Assembly: GCF_003951315.1 (NCBI RefSeq)
Contig: NZ_QLJH01000057.1
Coordinates: 1 to 10,466 of the forward strand
Direction: 5' to 3'
Origin: Sphingomonas sp. S-NIH.Pt15_0812
Lineage (GTDB): Bacteria; Pseudomonadota; Alphaproteobacteria; Sphingomonadales; Sphingomonadaceae
DNA length: 10,466 bases
Below the pieces are notes generated by a model. It was not told where the DNA came from. It searched no databases and was given only the letters and a program-made list of their open reading frames with translations. Below are positions 1-6,196 of the stretch, piece by piece; positions within the stretch are counted from its first letter, which is position 1; every line of letters begins with the position of its first letter. The position numbers and the translations under genes are program-made.

Positions 1-761
1 AGCGGATCGGTACGCGCGAGCTGCAACGCCTCTTGCTCGGCCTGATCCCTCCGCCTGATCTCCGACCGGAGCTGCTTGCCGCGCTCGGCTGCGAGCGCCA
101 GCCAGATGTAGGACAGCCCCGCCACGACCAGCACCGCGCCGGTGACCACCGCCACCAGCAGCCGGGTCCGCCAAGCTGCGGCCTCCGCATGGCGGCTGGC
201 ATCGGCTATCCCCGACGCCGCGATGCCCTTGATCTCGGAAAGCACGTTATCGGCGTTTGCGCGGAATGGGCGCAACATCGCCACGCTAGTTGCAAAATTG
301 ATCTCGAGCATCGATGATACGACTTTGACGGCGTCACTGTACTTATGAAGCTCGACGCTGATCCGTTGGGCACGACGTCGCTCGGCCGGCTCGAGGCTTT
401 GTTTCAGCACTGACAGATCAGCGTTTATCCTATCGATGCGATCTTGGATCGCGGTAAGCTGGTTATTGTTTGCCGCGCTTTGACCATTGGCTGCGGTATC
501 AACCATGAGGCGGTATAGGTTGCCATCCTCATGGTCGAACCGTGCCGCGAGTTCGCTCAGCGACACCGCAGTTTGCATGTCTCGGCTGACGATAAGGTTG
601 GCAGTGTGTTGGACATAGATCAGCGTCGTTAGACACAGTGCCACCGCCGAGACCAGGAGAACGACCACCGCCCGCGGTCCGGCAACCTGACGCGCCAGCG
701 ACATCAATCTGCCACGTTGCATCTTTGAGCCATAAGACACGAAGGGTTTTAGCGCGCTCAT
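1..761 (-). CDS. Membrane-bound diguanylate cyclase (GGDEF), N-terminal part only
   Basis: The minus strand encodes an open frame that runs off the left edge. It has a short cytoplasmic N-terminus, a first membrane segment at about residues 31-50 (PRAVVVLLVSAVALCL), a mostly helical region of about 150 residues and a second membrane segment at about 201-222. A charged linker follows (ERGKQLRSEIRRRDQAEQ) and ends in ARTDPL at residues 248-253. The motif ARTDPLTGLxNR opens almost every GGDEF domain, so the missing part should make cyclic di-GMP in the cytoplasm under control of the periplasmic sensor. The sensor region resembles the four-helix domains of chemoreceptor-like sensors, but I cannot name a ligand. 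The start is uncertain: ATG at 761 has a purine stretch directly against it, and ATGs at 722 and 704 are also in frame. A stop lies upstream at 791-789. The GGDEF signature and any EAL domain lie outside the window. Confidence 0.75.
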   Translation of the reverse strand, partial: MSALKPFVSYGSKMQRGRLMSLARQVAGPRAVVVLLVSAVALCLTTLIYVQHTANLIVSRDMQTAVSLSELAARFDHEDGNLYRLMVDTAANGQSAANNNQLTAIQDRIDRINADLSVLKQSLEPAERRRAQRISVELHKYSDAVKVVSSMLEINFATSVAMLRPFRANADNVLSEIKGIAASGIADASRHAEAAAWRTRLLVAVVTGAVLVVAGLSYIWLALAAERGKQLRSEIRRRDQAEQEALQLARTDP

Positions 762-845
762 CCTTCGAGATGCGGTAGGAGCATAATCCTAAGGAATTTC
801 TCAACGTCAATTTCTTGGTGCCGTCGCTACATCGACTCGGATGCT

Positions 846-924
846 GAGACCCAGAAACGGCCGTTCGCACGCGCCTTCTCGCTTCCCGAAAGCAGCCGCT
901 CATTCATATGAGCGGATCGGCTGC
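846..924 (+). repeat. Dispersed hairpin repeat, copy A (diverged)
   Basis: The copy begins with GACCCAG at 848-854 and ends with CTCATTCATAT at 899-909, matching the corresponding start and end of the copy at 3146. It closes with an inverted repeat: CCGCTCAT at 896-903, loop TCAT, ATGAGCGG at 908-915. Outer arms GCAGCC (892-897) and GGCTGC (919-924) extend the stem past a small bulge. The middle of the element is poorly conserved. Confidence 0.5.
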
Positions 925-947
925 TTAAGCGAGCTTGCCGGGCCACT

Positions 948-997
948 CAGAACAGCCGAGATTGGGAGGAAAGCGGACGTTTGCAGTTGGACGACCT
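948..997 (-). repeat. Possible fifth repeat copy, inverted and diverged
   Basis: Read on the minus strand, this stretch has GTCGTCCAACTGC followed by CTCCCAATCTCGGC. These align loosely with the GACGACCCAGTTGC and CTCCCCAACTTCGGC of the copy at 3146. The match is weak and could be chance in GC-rich DNA. Confidence 0.25.
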
Positions 998-1029
998 CGC
1001 GGTATTTTCCTTGGATGCGCACGCGAGTG

Positions 1030-1041
1030 CCCCCCCCCCCC
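1030..1041 (+). repeat. Poly(C) tract of 12 bases
   Basis: Twelve consecutive C residues lie 82 bases before the lipoprotein start and 6 bases before the best -35 candidate. Tracts of this length slip during replication in many bacteria and can switch gene expression. Whether this one does is inference. Confidence 0.9.
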
Positions 1042-1047
1042 GCTCAA

Positions 1048-1077
1048 TTGCGGTTTCCTTTTGCATTCCGCTACATT
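1048..1077 (+). promoter_or_regulatory. Putative promoter of the lipoprotein gene
   Basis: TTGCGG at 1048-1053 could be a -35 box and TACATT at 1072-1077 a -10 box, 18 bases apart. Transcription would start about 40 bases before the GTG at 1124. The boxes are only moderate matches to the housekeeping consensus. Confidence 0.3.
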
Positions 1078-1123
1078 GCTCGTGGACCGGTGCAGGGTAG
1101 ACGCTGGCAGATGGGAGTTGCAG

Positions 1124-2101
1124 GTGTTTGCTAAGAGGATCGTGTACAGCACAGCGGCAGCAGCTGGACTAGCGCTGGTTGGCGGCTGCGGTGGTGGTGG
1201 TGCCAGCGGCAGTTCGGGATCAATTCCCGTGGTTCCGGGGCCGACGCCTGCCCCTACTCCCACGCCAACCGCAACGCCCACGCCGGTTCCTACCTTCGCC
1301 TACAGCCCCGCCTTCGACTTGAGTCAGGACCGCAGCATTCCTCTGATCGGCGCCGAACTGATCGCGCAAATTGATACGAGCACAAACTCCAACAGCTATG
1401 GCGCCATCGCGGCGGCGCTGCAGGACGCGGTAGTCAATCCCTATCTGAACTACGTCGCAACATCGCGGCAGTTGGCGCTCGCTCGCTTCAACAGCACAGC
1501 CGATATTTATCACGGATCCGAGATGTCTCTGCAGGGGGCAGACCGGATCGTCTACCAGAACTCAATCGGATTTGCGAGTTGGGCACAGCCGGGCCCAAAT
1601 TTAGGACCTTTGCCGTCGTCGCTACGCTACACAGTGATTGTGGTTCAGAACCAACAGCCGCGCAACGCCGCTGGCCGGCTTGACTCGGTTGAGCGGCGCT
1701 ATGTCGGCGGAGCGGCCACTGTCTCGGGCGACGTTCCGACAAGCGGGTCCGGCAGCTATACGGTGGTGCTAACAGGTGCGTCGGCCCGGCCGACCGGGGG
1801 GGACGGGCTGATCGCGCAAAATGCGCAGCTAACTGTTGATTTTGCAGCGCGAACGGTGACTGGGACGGTAATCGCCTTATCCAGTTCCTCGCCGAGTGCC
1901 GGCGAGCGCATCTCGCTACTCTTTCAAGGCCAGCTTGCCGCAGACGGCCGCATCTCGGGCGGGCTCACAAGCGCGGACGGCGCGACTGGACGCTTTGCGG
2001 GCCAGCTCTACGGCCCAGCAGGCGGCGAGCTTGGTCTGGCGTTTGCGCTTCAGCGCGACACGCTGCAGGGGGTGGGCACAGTAGCCGGGCTTCGACGCTG
2101 A
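1124..2101 (+). CDS. Surface lipoprotein with TbpB-like C-terminal beta-barrel domain
   Basis: The 325-residue product starts with a lipoprotein signal: a Lys-Arg N-region, a hydrophobic AAAAGLALVGG core and Cys22 as the probable lipidation site. A low-complexity Gly/Ser then Pro/Thr linker (residues about 23-58, with TPTPTATPTP) would hold the protein away from the membrane. The last 135 residues or so alternate Gly-rich beta strands (GSGSYTVVLTG, NAQLTVDFAARTVTGTV, GRISGGLTSADGATGRFAGQLYGPAGGELG). This is the pattern of transferrin-binding-protein-B-like solute-binding lipoproteins of alphaproteobacteria. Such proteins sit on the outer membrane; the ligand here is unknown. The GTG at 1124 is chosen because GGGAG lies 6 bases upstream and the signal peptide follows at once. 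The frame is open further upstream to 935, but that stretch looks non-coding. No TonB-dependent receptor partner lies beside it. Confidence 0.75.
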   Translation: MFAKRIVYSTAAAAGLALVGGCGGGGASGSSGSIPVVPGPTPAPTPTPTATPTPVPTFAYSPAFDLSQDRSIPLIGAELIAQIDTSTNSNSYGAIAAALQDAVVNPYLNYVATSRQLALARFNSTADIYHGSEMSLQGADRIVYQNSIGFASWAQPGPNLGPLPSSLRYTVIVVQNQQPRNAAGRLDSVERRYVGGAATVSGDVPTSGSGSYTVVLTGASARPTGGDGLIAQNAQLTVDFAARTVTGTVIALSSSSPSAGERISLLFQGQLAADGRISGGLTSADGATGRFAGQLYGPAGGELGLAFALQRDTLQGVGTVAGLRR

Positions 2102-2138
2102 CGATCCGCGGCGCTGGCGCGGCAATTGGCAGCTTCGG

Positions 2139-2576
2139 GTGAGCGCCTGTTGTCTGCTAGTGGGCGAGAGCAGCCGCCCTGCCCTTCCGCCGAGGAGACC
2201 CAGTTGCGGTCATCCCCGGCCAGTTTCTACGTCCCCAACTTCTGCCATTCGTTCACACTGGCAGCAGAGCAAGCGTGAGACGCACCACGAACCGCCGCTA
2301 AGCTTTATCCTGTCCGTCTTGGCTTTTGGTGGTTTCGGCTTTGTCAGCCACAACCACCATCAGCGACTTACCCGACGCCGGGTTGCATCCGCCAGTAAGA
2401 CGCGGTGGCAAGCAGGTGCAGCAGTTGCTTTAGCGTTCGCCTTCGCCAGCGCTGTCGCAGCGCGTGGCTGGGCATTTGGCCCTGTATTGTGGTTCGGCTT
2501 CGTAATGTTCGCAGCCATTCTGGTGTTCCTTGCCTTGAACTTCTGGCCGCAGCGGATACACAAGCACCAGCTTTGA
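2139..2576 (+). CDS. DUF3325-like small membrane protein, start uncertain
   Basis: From about residue 54 the product has the DUF3325 layout. There is a first hydrophobic helix (LSFILSVLAFGGFGF), a His/Arg-rich loop (SHNHHQRLTRRR), a second helix (AAVALAFAFASAVAARGW) and a third (GPVLWFGFVMFAAILVFLALNF), ending in PQRIHKHQL. DUF3325 proteins are usually about 100 residues long and occur beside TonB-dependent siderophore receptors and PepSY proteins; their function is unknown. The upstream 50 residues look non-native: they are Pro/Ser/Arg-rich and translate the dispersed repeat at 2192-2268. Only GTG codons at 2139 and 2160 can start the frame before the first helix, and neither has a good ribosome-binding site. 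The normal start, perhaps near ACGCACCAC at 2280, may have been lost, making this a 5'-damaged remnant. It ends 9 bases from a convergent gene. Confidence 0.55.
   Translation: MSACCLLVGESSRPALPPRRPSCGHPRPVSTSPTSAIRSHWQQSKRETHHEPPLSFILSVLAFGGFGFVSHNHHQRLTRRRVASASKTRWQAGAAVALAFAFASAVAARGWAFGPVLWFGFVMFAAILVFLALNFWPQRIHKHQL
2192..2268 (+). repeat. Dispersed hairpin repeat, copy B
   Basis: GACCCAGTTGCGGTCAT at 2197-2213 is identical over 17 bases to 3152-3168. Further along, TCCCCAACTTCTGCCATTCG aligns with the same region of the copy at 3146. The end can fold: CTGCCA at 2242-2247 pairs with TGGCAG at 2259-2264 around an 11-base loop containing TTCGTTCA. Confidence 0.75.
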
Positions 2577-2585
2577 ACAACTGCC

Positions 2586-3059
2586 TCATCTGGCGGGTAA
2601 GCCACGTTCATCCAGCTTAGTGTCGCCTCCGCGGAGACGCCGTATGACCGTCACCTTCCCTTCCGCAACATCATAGGCCACAGCATCGTATGACCAGCAA
2701 CAATGCGCAGGAAGGCTGCCGCCCCAGCTGCCTGTCGAGTTGAAGTACTCGATGAACAAAAGTCGCCCGGTAGATGAAAATCCGGGAGACACCTCGAAAG
2801 TCACGCCTTCAGCCACCAGCTTTTCTCCGAAGGCTTTCAACCACTCCTCCTTGTTACGCGCAACCACTTTTCCGTCGTCGTACACCACCAGTTTGTCTGA
2901 CAGCAGCTTAGCATAGGAAACCAAATCCTTCGCTTCGATAGAGCGAATCAGATTTTCACCCAGAACGTTTTGGCCTGGCAATGGTGGCGGTGGAGGGATT
3001 TGGGCTTGGGCAGGCAGCGGCATCATCATCAGGATTAAGCCCATCGTCTTACGGCTCAT
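2586..3059 (-). CDS. Secreted NTF2/SnoaL-like protein of unknown role
   Basis: The 157-residue product has a signal peptide (MSRKTMGLILMMMPLPAQA, cleavage about residue 19) followed by a polyproline stretch (IPPPPPLPG). The rest resembles the NTF2-like cone fold of the DUF4440/SnoaL type: a helix pair with RSIEAKDLVSYAKLLSDKLVVYDDGK, the family-typical KEEWLKAF, then beta strands (FEVSPGF, RLLFIEYFNS, SYDAVAYDVAEGKVTVIRRLR). No catalytic residues are evident, and two adjacent cysteines in AHCCWSY are unusual. The start is taken at ATG 3059 because GAGGTGA lies 6 bases upstream; an in-frame GTG at 3065 overlaps that site. Such proteins can be enzymes, binding proteins or immunity-like factors, so no function is claimed. 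It converges on the DUF3325 gene with 9 bases between the stops, and no hairpin terminator is obvious there. Confidence 0.7.
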   Translation of the reverse strand: MSRKTMGLILMMMPLPAQAQIPPPPPLPGQNVLGENLIRSIEAKDLVSYAKLLSDKLVVYDDGKVVARNKEEWLKAFGEKLVAEGVTFEVSPGFSSTGRLLFIEYFNSTGSWGGSLPAHCCWSYDAVAYDVAEGKVTVIRRLRGGDTKLDERGLPAR

Positions 3060-3065
3060 TGTCAC

Positions 3066-3307
3066 TCACCTCTTTTAGGTGACTACTCGTAGAGGCGAAC
3101 AGAACGTGTGCAATAGCAAGGGGTGTACCATTCGCGCCCTTTCGGAAGACGACCCAGTTGCGGTCATTTTTGGCCTCTTCCTCACTCCCCAACTTCGGCC
3201 ACTCATTCATATCCGCAGTATGACCGCGCCTGGCACCTGACCCTTCGGACTCAAATATCGTGATGTGGGAGGAATACGGACAGGCACTTCTCAGGGATCA
3301 ATATGCC
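3066..3307. other. Intergenic gap between two minus-strand genes
   Basis: This stretch separates the LprI-like gene from the NTF2-like gene and carries the best-preserved copy of the dispersed repeat. A short plus-strand reading frame beginning near 3260 overlaps the LprI-like gene and has no support. Confidence 0.5.
3146..3228 (+). repeat. Dispersed hairpin repeat, copy C
   Basis: GACGACCCAGTTGCGGTCATT starts the element, and CTCCCCAACTTCGGCC then CTCATTCATAT end it. It shares 17 exact bases with the copy at 2192, and its terminal CTCATTCATAT occurs again in the copy at 846. Its terminal pairing is weaker than in the other copies. Confidence 0.75.
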
Positions 3308-3721
3308 TTAGCTGCCGATTTTTTCGACTTGCCACCAATATGCTGCCTTAAGGTCGTCTATGCGGTGACGTGTCACCGCCTCCATACATGCGGGGTAGGC
3401 AGCAAGGCCGCCGGTCCCGCCGTCATAAAGATCGCGCTCAGCGGCACATGTCTGGTCGCGGTATATAAGCCAAGCACGTTCGGCGCTCTGAAGCTTTTGG
3501 CTGTCACTTAACCCGAGCACTGCCATGATCCGTCGATAAGCACCGTTCAGATCACCATCAGCTTTTTTCGCCGCGAGATTTAAGCAATTTGCTTGATCAG
3601 CCCCTGTGCCTGCCGCCCGGCAAGGGGCATCGATAGCATTCATGTGCTGCGCTTGCAGAGGGCTTGCCATCCCAAGTGGGGCTAGGATTACCGTCAACGA
3701 CAGGAGAACTTTGGTATTCAT
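3308..3721 (-). CDS. Secreted LprI-like (DUF1311) lysozyme-inhibitor family protein
   Basis: The 137-residue product has a signal peptide (MNTKVLLSLTVILAPLGMASPLQA, cleavage about residue 24) and a DUF1311 domain. The domain shows the family hallmarks: a first Cys pair (C34, C46), a helix LNGAYRRIMAVL, the ERAWLIYRDQTC motif at 81-92, a Gly-rich turn (DGGTGG) and C112 followed by a Thr-Arg-rich last helix. Four cysteines suggest two disulfides in the periplasm. The family takes its name from LprI of Mycobacterium tuberculosis, described as a lysozyme inhibitor; many members have no tested function, so inhibition is only a family-based guess. An AGGGAG element lies 10 bases before ATG 3721. 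The gene looks monocistronic with its own promoter candidate. Confidence 0.8.
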   Translation of the reverse strand: MNTKVLLSLTVILAPLGMASPLQAQHMNAIDAPCRAAGTGADQANCLNLAAKKADGDLNGAYRRIMAVLGLSDSQKLQSAERAWLIYRDQTCAAERDLYDGGTGGLAAYPACMEAVTRHRIDDLKAAYWWQVEKIGS

Positions 3722-4036
3722 CGCTGTTTTACTCCCTTTGGCGGCAACATACCATACGTACTGGTCTTTAGGATTGAAACAGCCGACACGGAGTGCGTTC
3801 GGTCATTTTTGACAATGAACCCGTAGCGGGAAGGTGGCCCTGCTGAGCGTGCCGAGAGACGTCCCGAGCATCGGCTTTCCAAAAAACTGTATTCAGTTAC
3901 TCTTTTCCGAAATTGGCCTGCGAGGATGGGGAAAAAGAATAGCCGGGCTGAATGAATGGGGAAGATCAGCCGCCCTGCCCCGCCGTAACGACGACTCAAA
4001 GGTGGATGTTCGCGGGGTGTATGTGAGGCGCTACCG
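3722..4036. other. Gene-free gap between LprI-like and LysR genes
   Basis: No gene is supported here. The left end carries the LprI-like promoter region. GGTCATTTTTG near 3800 and a 14-base copy of 2171-2184 at 3967-3980 (CAGCCGCCCTGCCC) link the gap to the repeat-bearing gaps elsewhere. Its middle (about 3870-3960) is more AT-rich than its surroundings. Confidence 0.5.
3751..3779 (-). promoter_or_regulatory. Putative promoter of the LprI-like gene
   Basis: On the minus strand TTTCAA (3779-3774) and TATGGT (3756-3751) are spaced by 17 bases, about 30 bases before the ATG. The match is moderate and unsupported by other data. Confidence 0.3.
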
Positions 4037-4891
4037 TCAGGCAGTGCCTCCACTATCCGAGCGGGCAGCCGTTACATCCAGCATATCCTGCAAAAGCTCA
4101 CTAGCTGAGCCACGGACTTCCCACGCGTAGATCGACAACGAAAGGGCGGCTTCCGAGGAAAAAATGGTGCTGGCACGAACGGCATGGGCCGTGGTGGTGC
4201 TTACCGGCAATACCGAGACTCCTAGCCCCGCCTCGACAGCCGACAGGACACTGCCAAGGCTGTTCCCGGTAAAGGCGATGTACCATCGACGTTGCTCGCG
4301 CTCGATCCGGTCGATCATCAGGTCGCGATAAAGGCCGCCTGGTGGAAATGTGACAAGCGGGATGGGATCCTGCCAGACCTCGCTATTCTCACCCTCAAAC
4401 CAGGCCAGCGGCTCAGGAAAGCTCGCCCGGGCGTCCCCATCGGTCACTGCCTCCTTGACGATCACGATGTCGAACTCGCCGTTCCTGAACCGCTTCTTCA
4501 GATCGCGGCTGAGGCCGGTCGTCACGTCCAGACGGATTTGGCGATGGTGCCCGGCGAACCGCGCGAAGCAGGAACTCATGGCTAATGTCACGATATCGTC
4601 CGGAACGCCGATCCGAATCGTACTCGTCCCTGCCGGATCCGCGAGCAAGGCCTGTGCCTCGTCCTGGAGAACAAGAAGTCGGCGGGCATAACCCAACAAG
4701 CGCTCGCCCGCCGGTGATGGCGAGATCGGCCGCGACGACCGATCGATTAGCAACCGACCGAGCATGGCTTCCAAACGTCCAAGCTGCTGGCTGACTGTGG
4801 ATTGAGTGGAGTTCAACCGTTCGGCAGCGTCGGTGAAGCTCGCCGTGTCTGCTACGGCGACGAACGTGCGGAGAAGTTTCAGGTCAAGCAC
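4037..4891 (-). CDS. LysR-type transcriptional regulator
   Basis: The 284-residue product has the LysR winged helix-turn-helix at residues about 3-62: LRTFVAVADTASFTDAAERLN, then STQSTVSQQLGRLEAMLGRLL and the wing ending in SPAGERLLGYARRLL. The effector-binding region follows from about residue 90 (STIRIGVPDDIV, then FDIVIVKEAV, GNSLGSVLSAVEAGLGVSVLP). LysR regulators usually activate a divergent gene and repress themselves, each responding to a pathway molecule. Here the divergent target would be the amidohydrolase cluster, so the ligand is probably its substrate or an intermediate. Translation starts at GTG 4891; a stop sits three codons upstream, so no earlier start exists. No good ribosome-binding site precedes it. 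The 100-base divergent gap contains a palindromic operator candidate. Confidence 0.9.
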   Translation of the reverse strand: MLDLKLLRTFVAVADTASFTDAAERLNSTQSTVSQQLGRLEAMLGRLLIDRSSRPISPSPAGERLLGYARRLLVLQDEAQALLADPAGTSTIRIGVPDDIVTLAMSSCFARFAGHHRQIRLDVTTGLSRDLKKRFRNGEFDIVIVKEAVTDGDARASFPEPLAWFEGENSEVWQDPIPLVTFPPGGLYRDLMIDRIEREQRRWYIAFTGNSLGSVLSAVEAGLGVSVLPVSTTTAHAVRASTIFSSEAALSLSIYAWEVRGSASELLQDMLDVTAARSDSGGTA

Positions 4892-4907
4892 GGCTGCATT
4901 CTAACTC

Positions 4908-4924
4908 TGAATGATAATCATTCA
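4908..4924. promoter_or_regulatory. Palindromic operator candidate for the LysR regulator
   Basis: TGAATGATAATCATTCA is a perfect palindrome apart from its central base. It lies 17 bases upstream of the LysR start and 66 upstream of the amidohydrolase start. It satisfies the LysR T-N11-A rule in two registers and is followed by a further ATCATTC half-site at 4930-4936. A -10-like GATAAT for the plus-strand cluster lies inside it (4913-4918), without an obvious -35. Confidence 0.6.
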
Positions 4925-4990
4925 AACATATCATTCGTAAATGTCTCCAGCGATAACCAGATCACGGCTTGGCAATCATGAGGATTTCTG

Positions 4991-6196
4991 GTGCGCGATC
5001 CTGCTACCACCCGCCTGTTCCGCAACGTTCTCTGCAAAGACGGCAGGACACAGAACCTTGGCGTGCGCACTGGCCGCTTTGTGGACCCCAAGGAACTGAG
5101 CGACGATACCGAGGCGATTGATCTGGACGGTCTGCTGGCGCTCCCCGCCTTCATCGAAGGGCATATCCATCTCGACAAGAGCTTCGTCGGGGACGGTTGG
5201 CGTCCACATCGGCCCGCAGATGATCTTGGCGAGCGGCTGACCATCGAAAAGCAGCTTCTGGCGAGAGCGTTACCCGTCCAGGAACGAGCCGATGCCCTTC
5301 TGGCGCAAGCCCATCGCCTTGGCACCGTCGCGATGCGCAGCCACGTCGATATCGACGCCTCGCTGAAGCTCGACCATCTTCACGCGGTCATGGCCGCATG
5401 CGAGCCGTGGCGCGGGAAAGTGGACGTCGAGATCGTCGCATTTCCTCAGGCGGGCATCCTCGCTTCTCCCGGCACCGCCGACCTTCTCGACGCAGCAATC
5501 AGGGAAGGTGCAAGTGTTGTGGGTGGGCTCGACCCCTCGGCGTTTGACGGCGACGCAGACGCTCACCTCGACGTGGTATTCGGTGTCGCCGAGCGCCAGG
5601 GTGTCAAGATCGACATCCACCTTCACGAACCCGGACAGCAAGGGATCGAGCAGCTCCGCCGTGTCGCTTCACGCACCAAGGCGGCAGCGATGCAGGGGAA
5701 GGTTGCCGTAAGCCATGCCTATGCGTTGGGCGATGTAGAGCGGGACGAAGCGGCCCGTACTGCTGATCTACTGGCTGACGCCGGCGTGGCGATCATGACC
5801 AACGCTCCCGGCAACCGCGCCTTCCCGCCCATTCCGCTGCTTCGCCGCGCCGGGGTTCGAGTGTTCGCCGGTAACGACAACATCCGTGACGCCTGGTGGC
5901 CGTATGGCGATGCCGACATGCTCGGACGCTCCGGCTTCTTCACCGATGCCGAACTCGCAATTGCCCTCGACATGGCGACCACGGACGCCGCTGCCGTTCT
6001 CGGTCGCGAACACTACGGCATGGACCTGGGAGACGAAGCGACGTTCGTTCTCGTCGATGCCGACAATGCGTCCGCAGCCGTCGCCGCACCGCCCTGCAAT
6101 CGTCGTCTCGTACAACGCGGAGAGATCATCGCCGCGCCGGCATCCCGGTTCGAGACGCTTCTTTCCTCCTTCGACAAGTCAGGACCCCGCTTATGA
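4991..6196 (+). CDS. CodA/AtzC-like amidohydrolase (cytosine-deaminase-like)
   Basis: The 401-residue product belongs to the metal-dependent amidohydrolase superfamily, cytosine deaminase branch. Visible metal and catalytic residues are H58 and H60 in EGHIHLDKSF, H210 and E213 in IDIHLHEPG (the H-x-x-E pattern of CodA), H242 in VSHAYAL and D296 in AGNDNIRDAWWPYG. All CodA-type ligands are therefore present. The family deaminates or hydrolyses cyclic amidines and related heterocycles: cytosine, isocytosine, creatinine, N-isopropylammelide. The HIHLDKSF variant is shared with AtzC-like members, so cytosine itself may not be the substrate. No signal peptide is seen, so it should be cytoplasmic. 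GTG 4991 is preferred because GAGG lies 8 bases upstream. It is the first gene of the cluster, and its stop overlaps the next start as ATGA. Confidence 0.85.
   Translation: MRDPATTRLFRNVLCKDGRTQNLGVRTGRFVDPKELSDDTEAIDLDGLLALPAFIEGHIHLDKSFVGDGWRPHRPADDLGERLTIEKQLLARALPVQERADALLAQAHRLGTVAMRSHVDIDASLKLDHLHAVMAACEPWRGKVDVEIVAFPQAGILASPGTADLLDAAIREGASVVGGLDPSAFDGDADAHLDVVFGVAERQGVKIDIHLHEPGQQGIEQLRRVASRTKAAAMQGKVAVSHAYALGDVERDEAARTADLLADAGVAIMTNAPGNRAFPPIPLLRRAGVRVFAGNDNIRDAWWPYGDADMLGRSGFFTDAELAIALDMATTDAAAVLGREHYGMDLGDEATFVLVDADNASAAVAAPPCNRRLVQRGEIIAAPASRFETLLSSFDKSGPRL

Larger units (their letters stand above)
762..1123. other. Gene-free gap with repeats, C tract and putative promoter
   Basis: No convincing gene is seen between the diverging cyclase and lipoprotein genes. 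The gap holds a diverged repeat copy with a strong hairpin (846-924), a weaker copy in opposite orientation (about 948-997), a run of 12 C (1030-1041) and a possible promoter (1048-1077). The lipoprotein frame stays open back to about 935, but that extension has no signal or domain features, crosses the C tract and would bury the lipoprotein signal peptide inside the protein. Confidence 0.6.

Noticed and set aside
935..1123. N-terminal extension of the lipoprotein frame back to 935
   Set aside because: It reads through the repeat-like sequence and the C tract and would place the lipoprotein signal 63 residues inside the protein. GTG 1124 has a ribosome-binding site.
925..1281. Minus-strand frame opposite the lipoprotein start
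   Set aside because: Its low-complexity Gly/Val and Pro runs are the complement of the Pro/Thr linker and the Gly-rich stretch.
3260..3511. Short plus-strand frame overlapping the LprI-like gene
   Set aside because: It is antisense to a well-supported gene, with no family resemblance.
4913..4941. Minus-strand promoter for the LysR gene with TTTACG and ATTATC boxes spaced 17 bases
   Set aside because: The -10 box matches the consensus poorly, so only the palindrome is listed.
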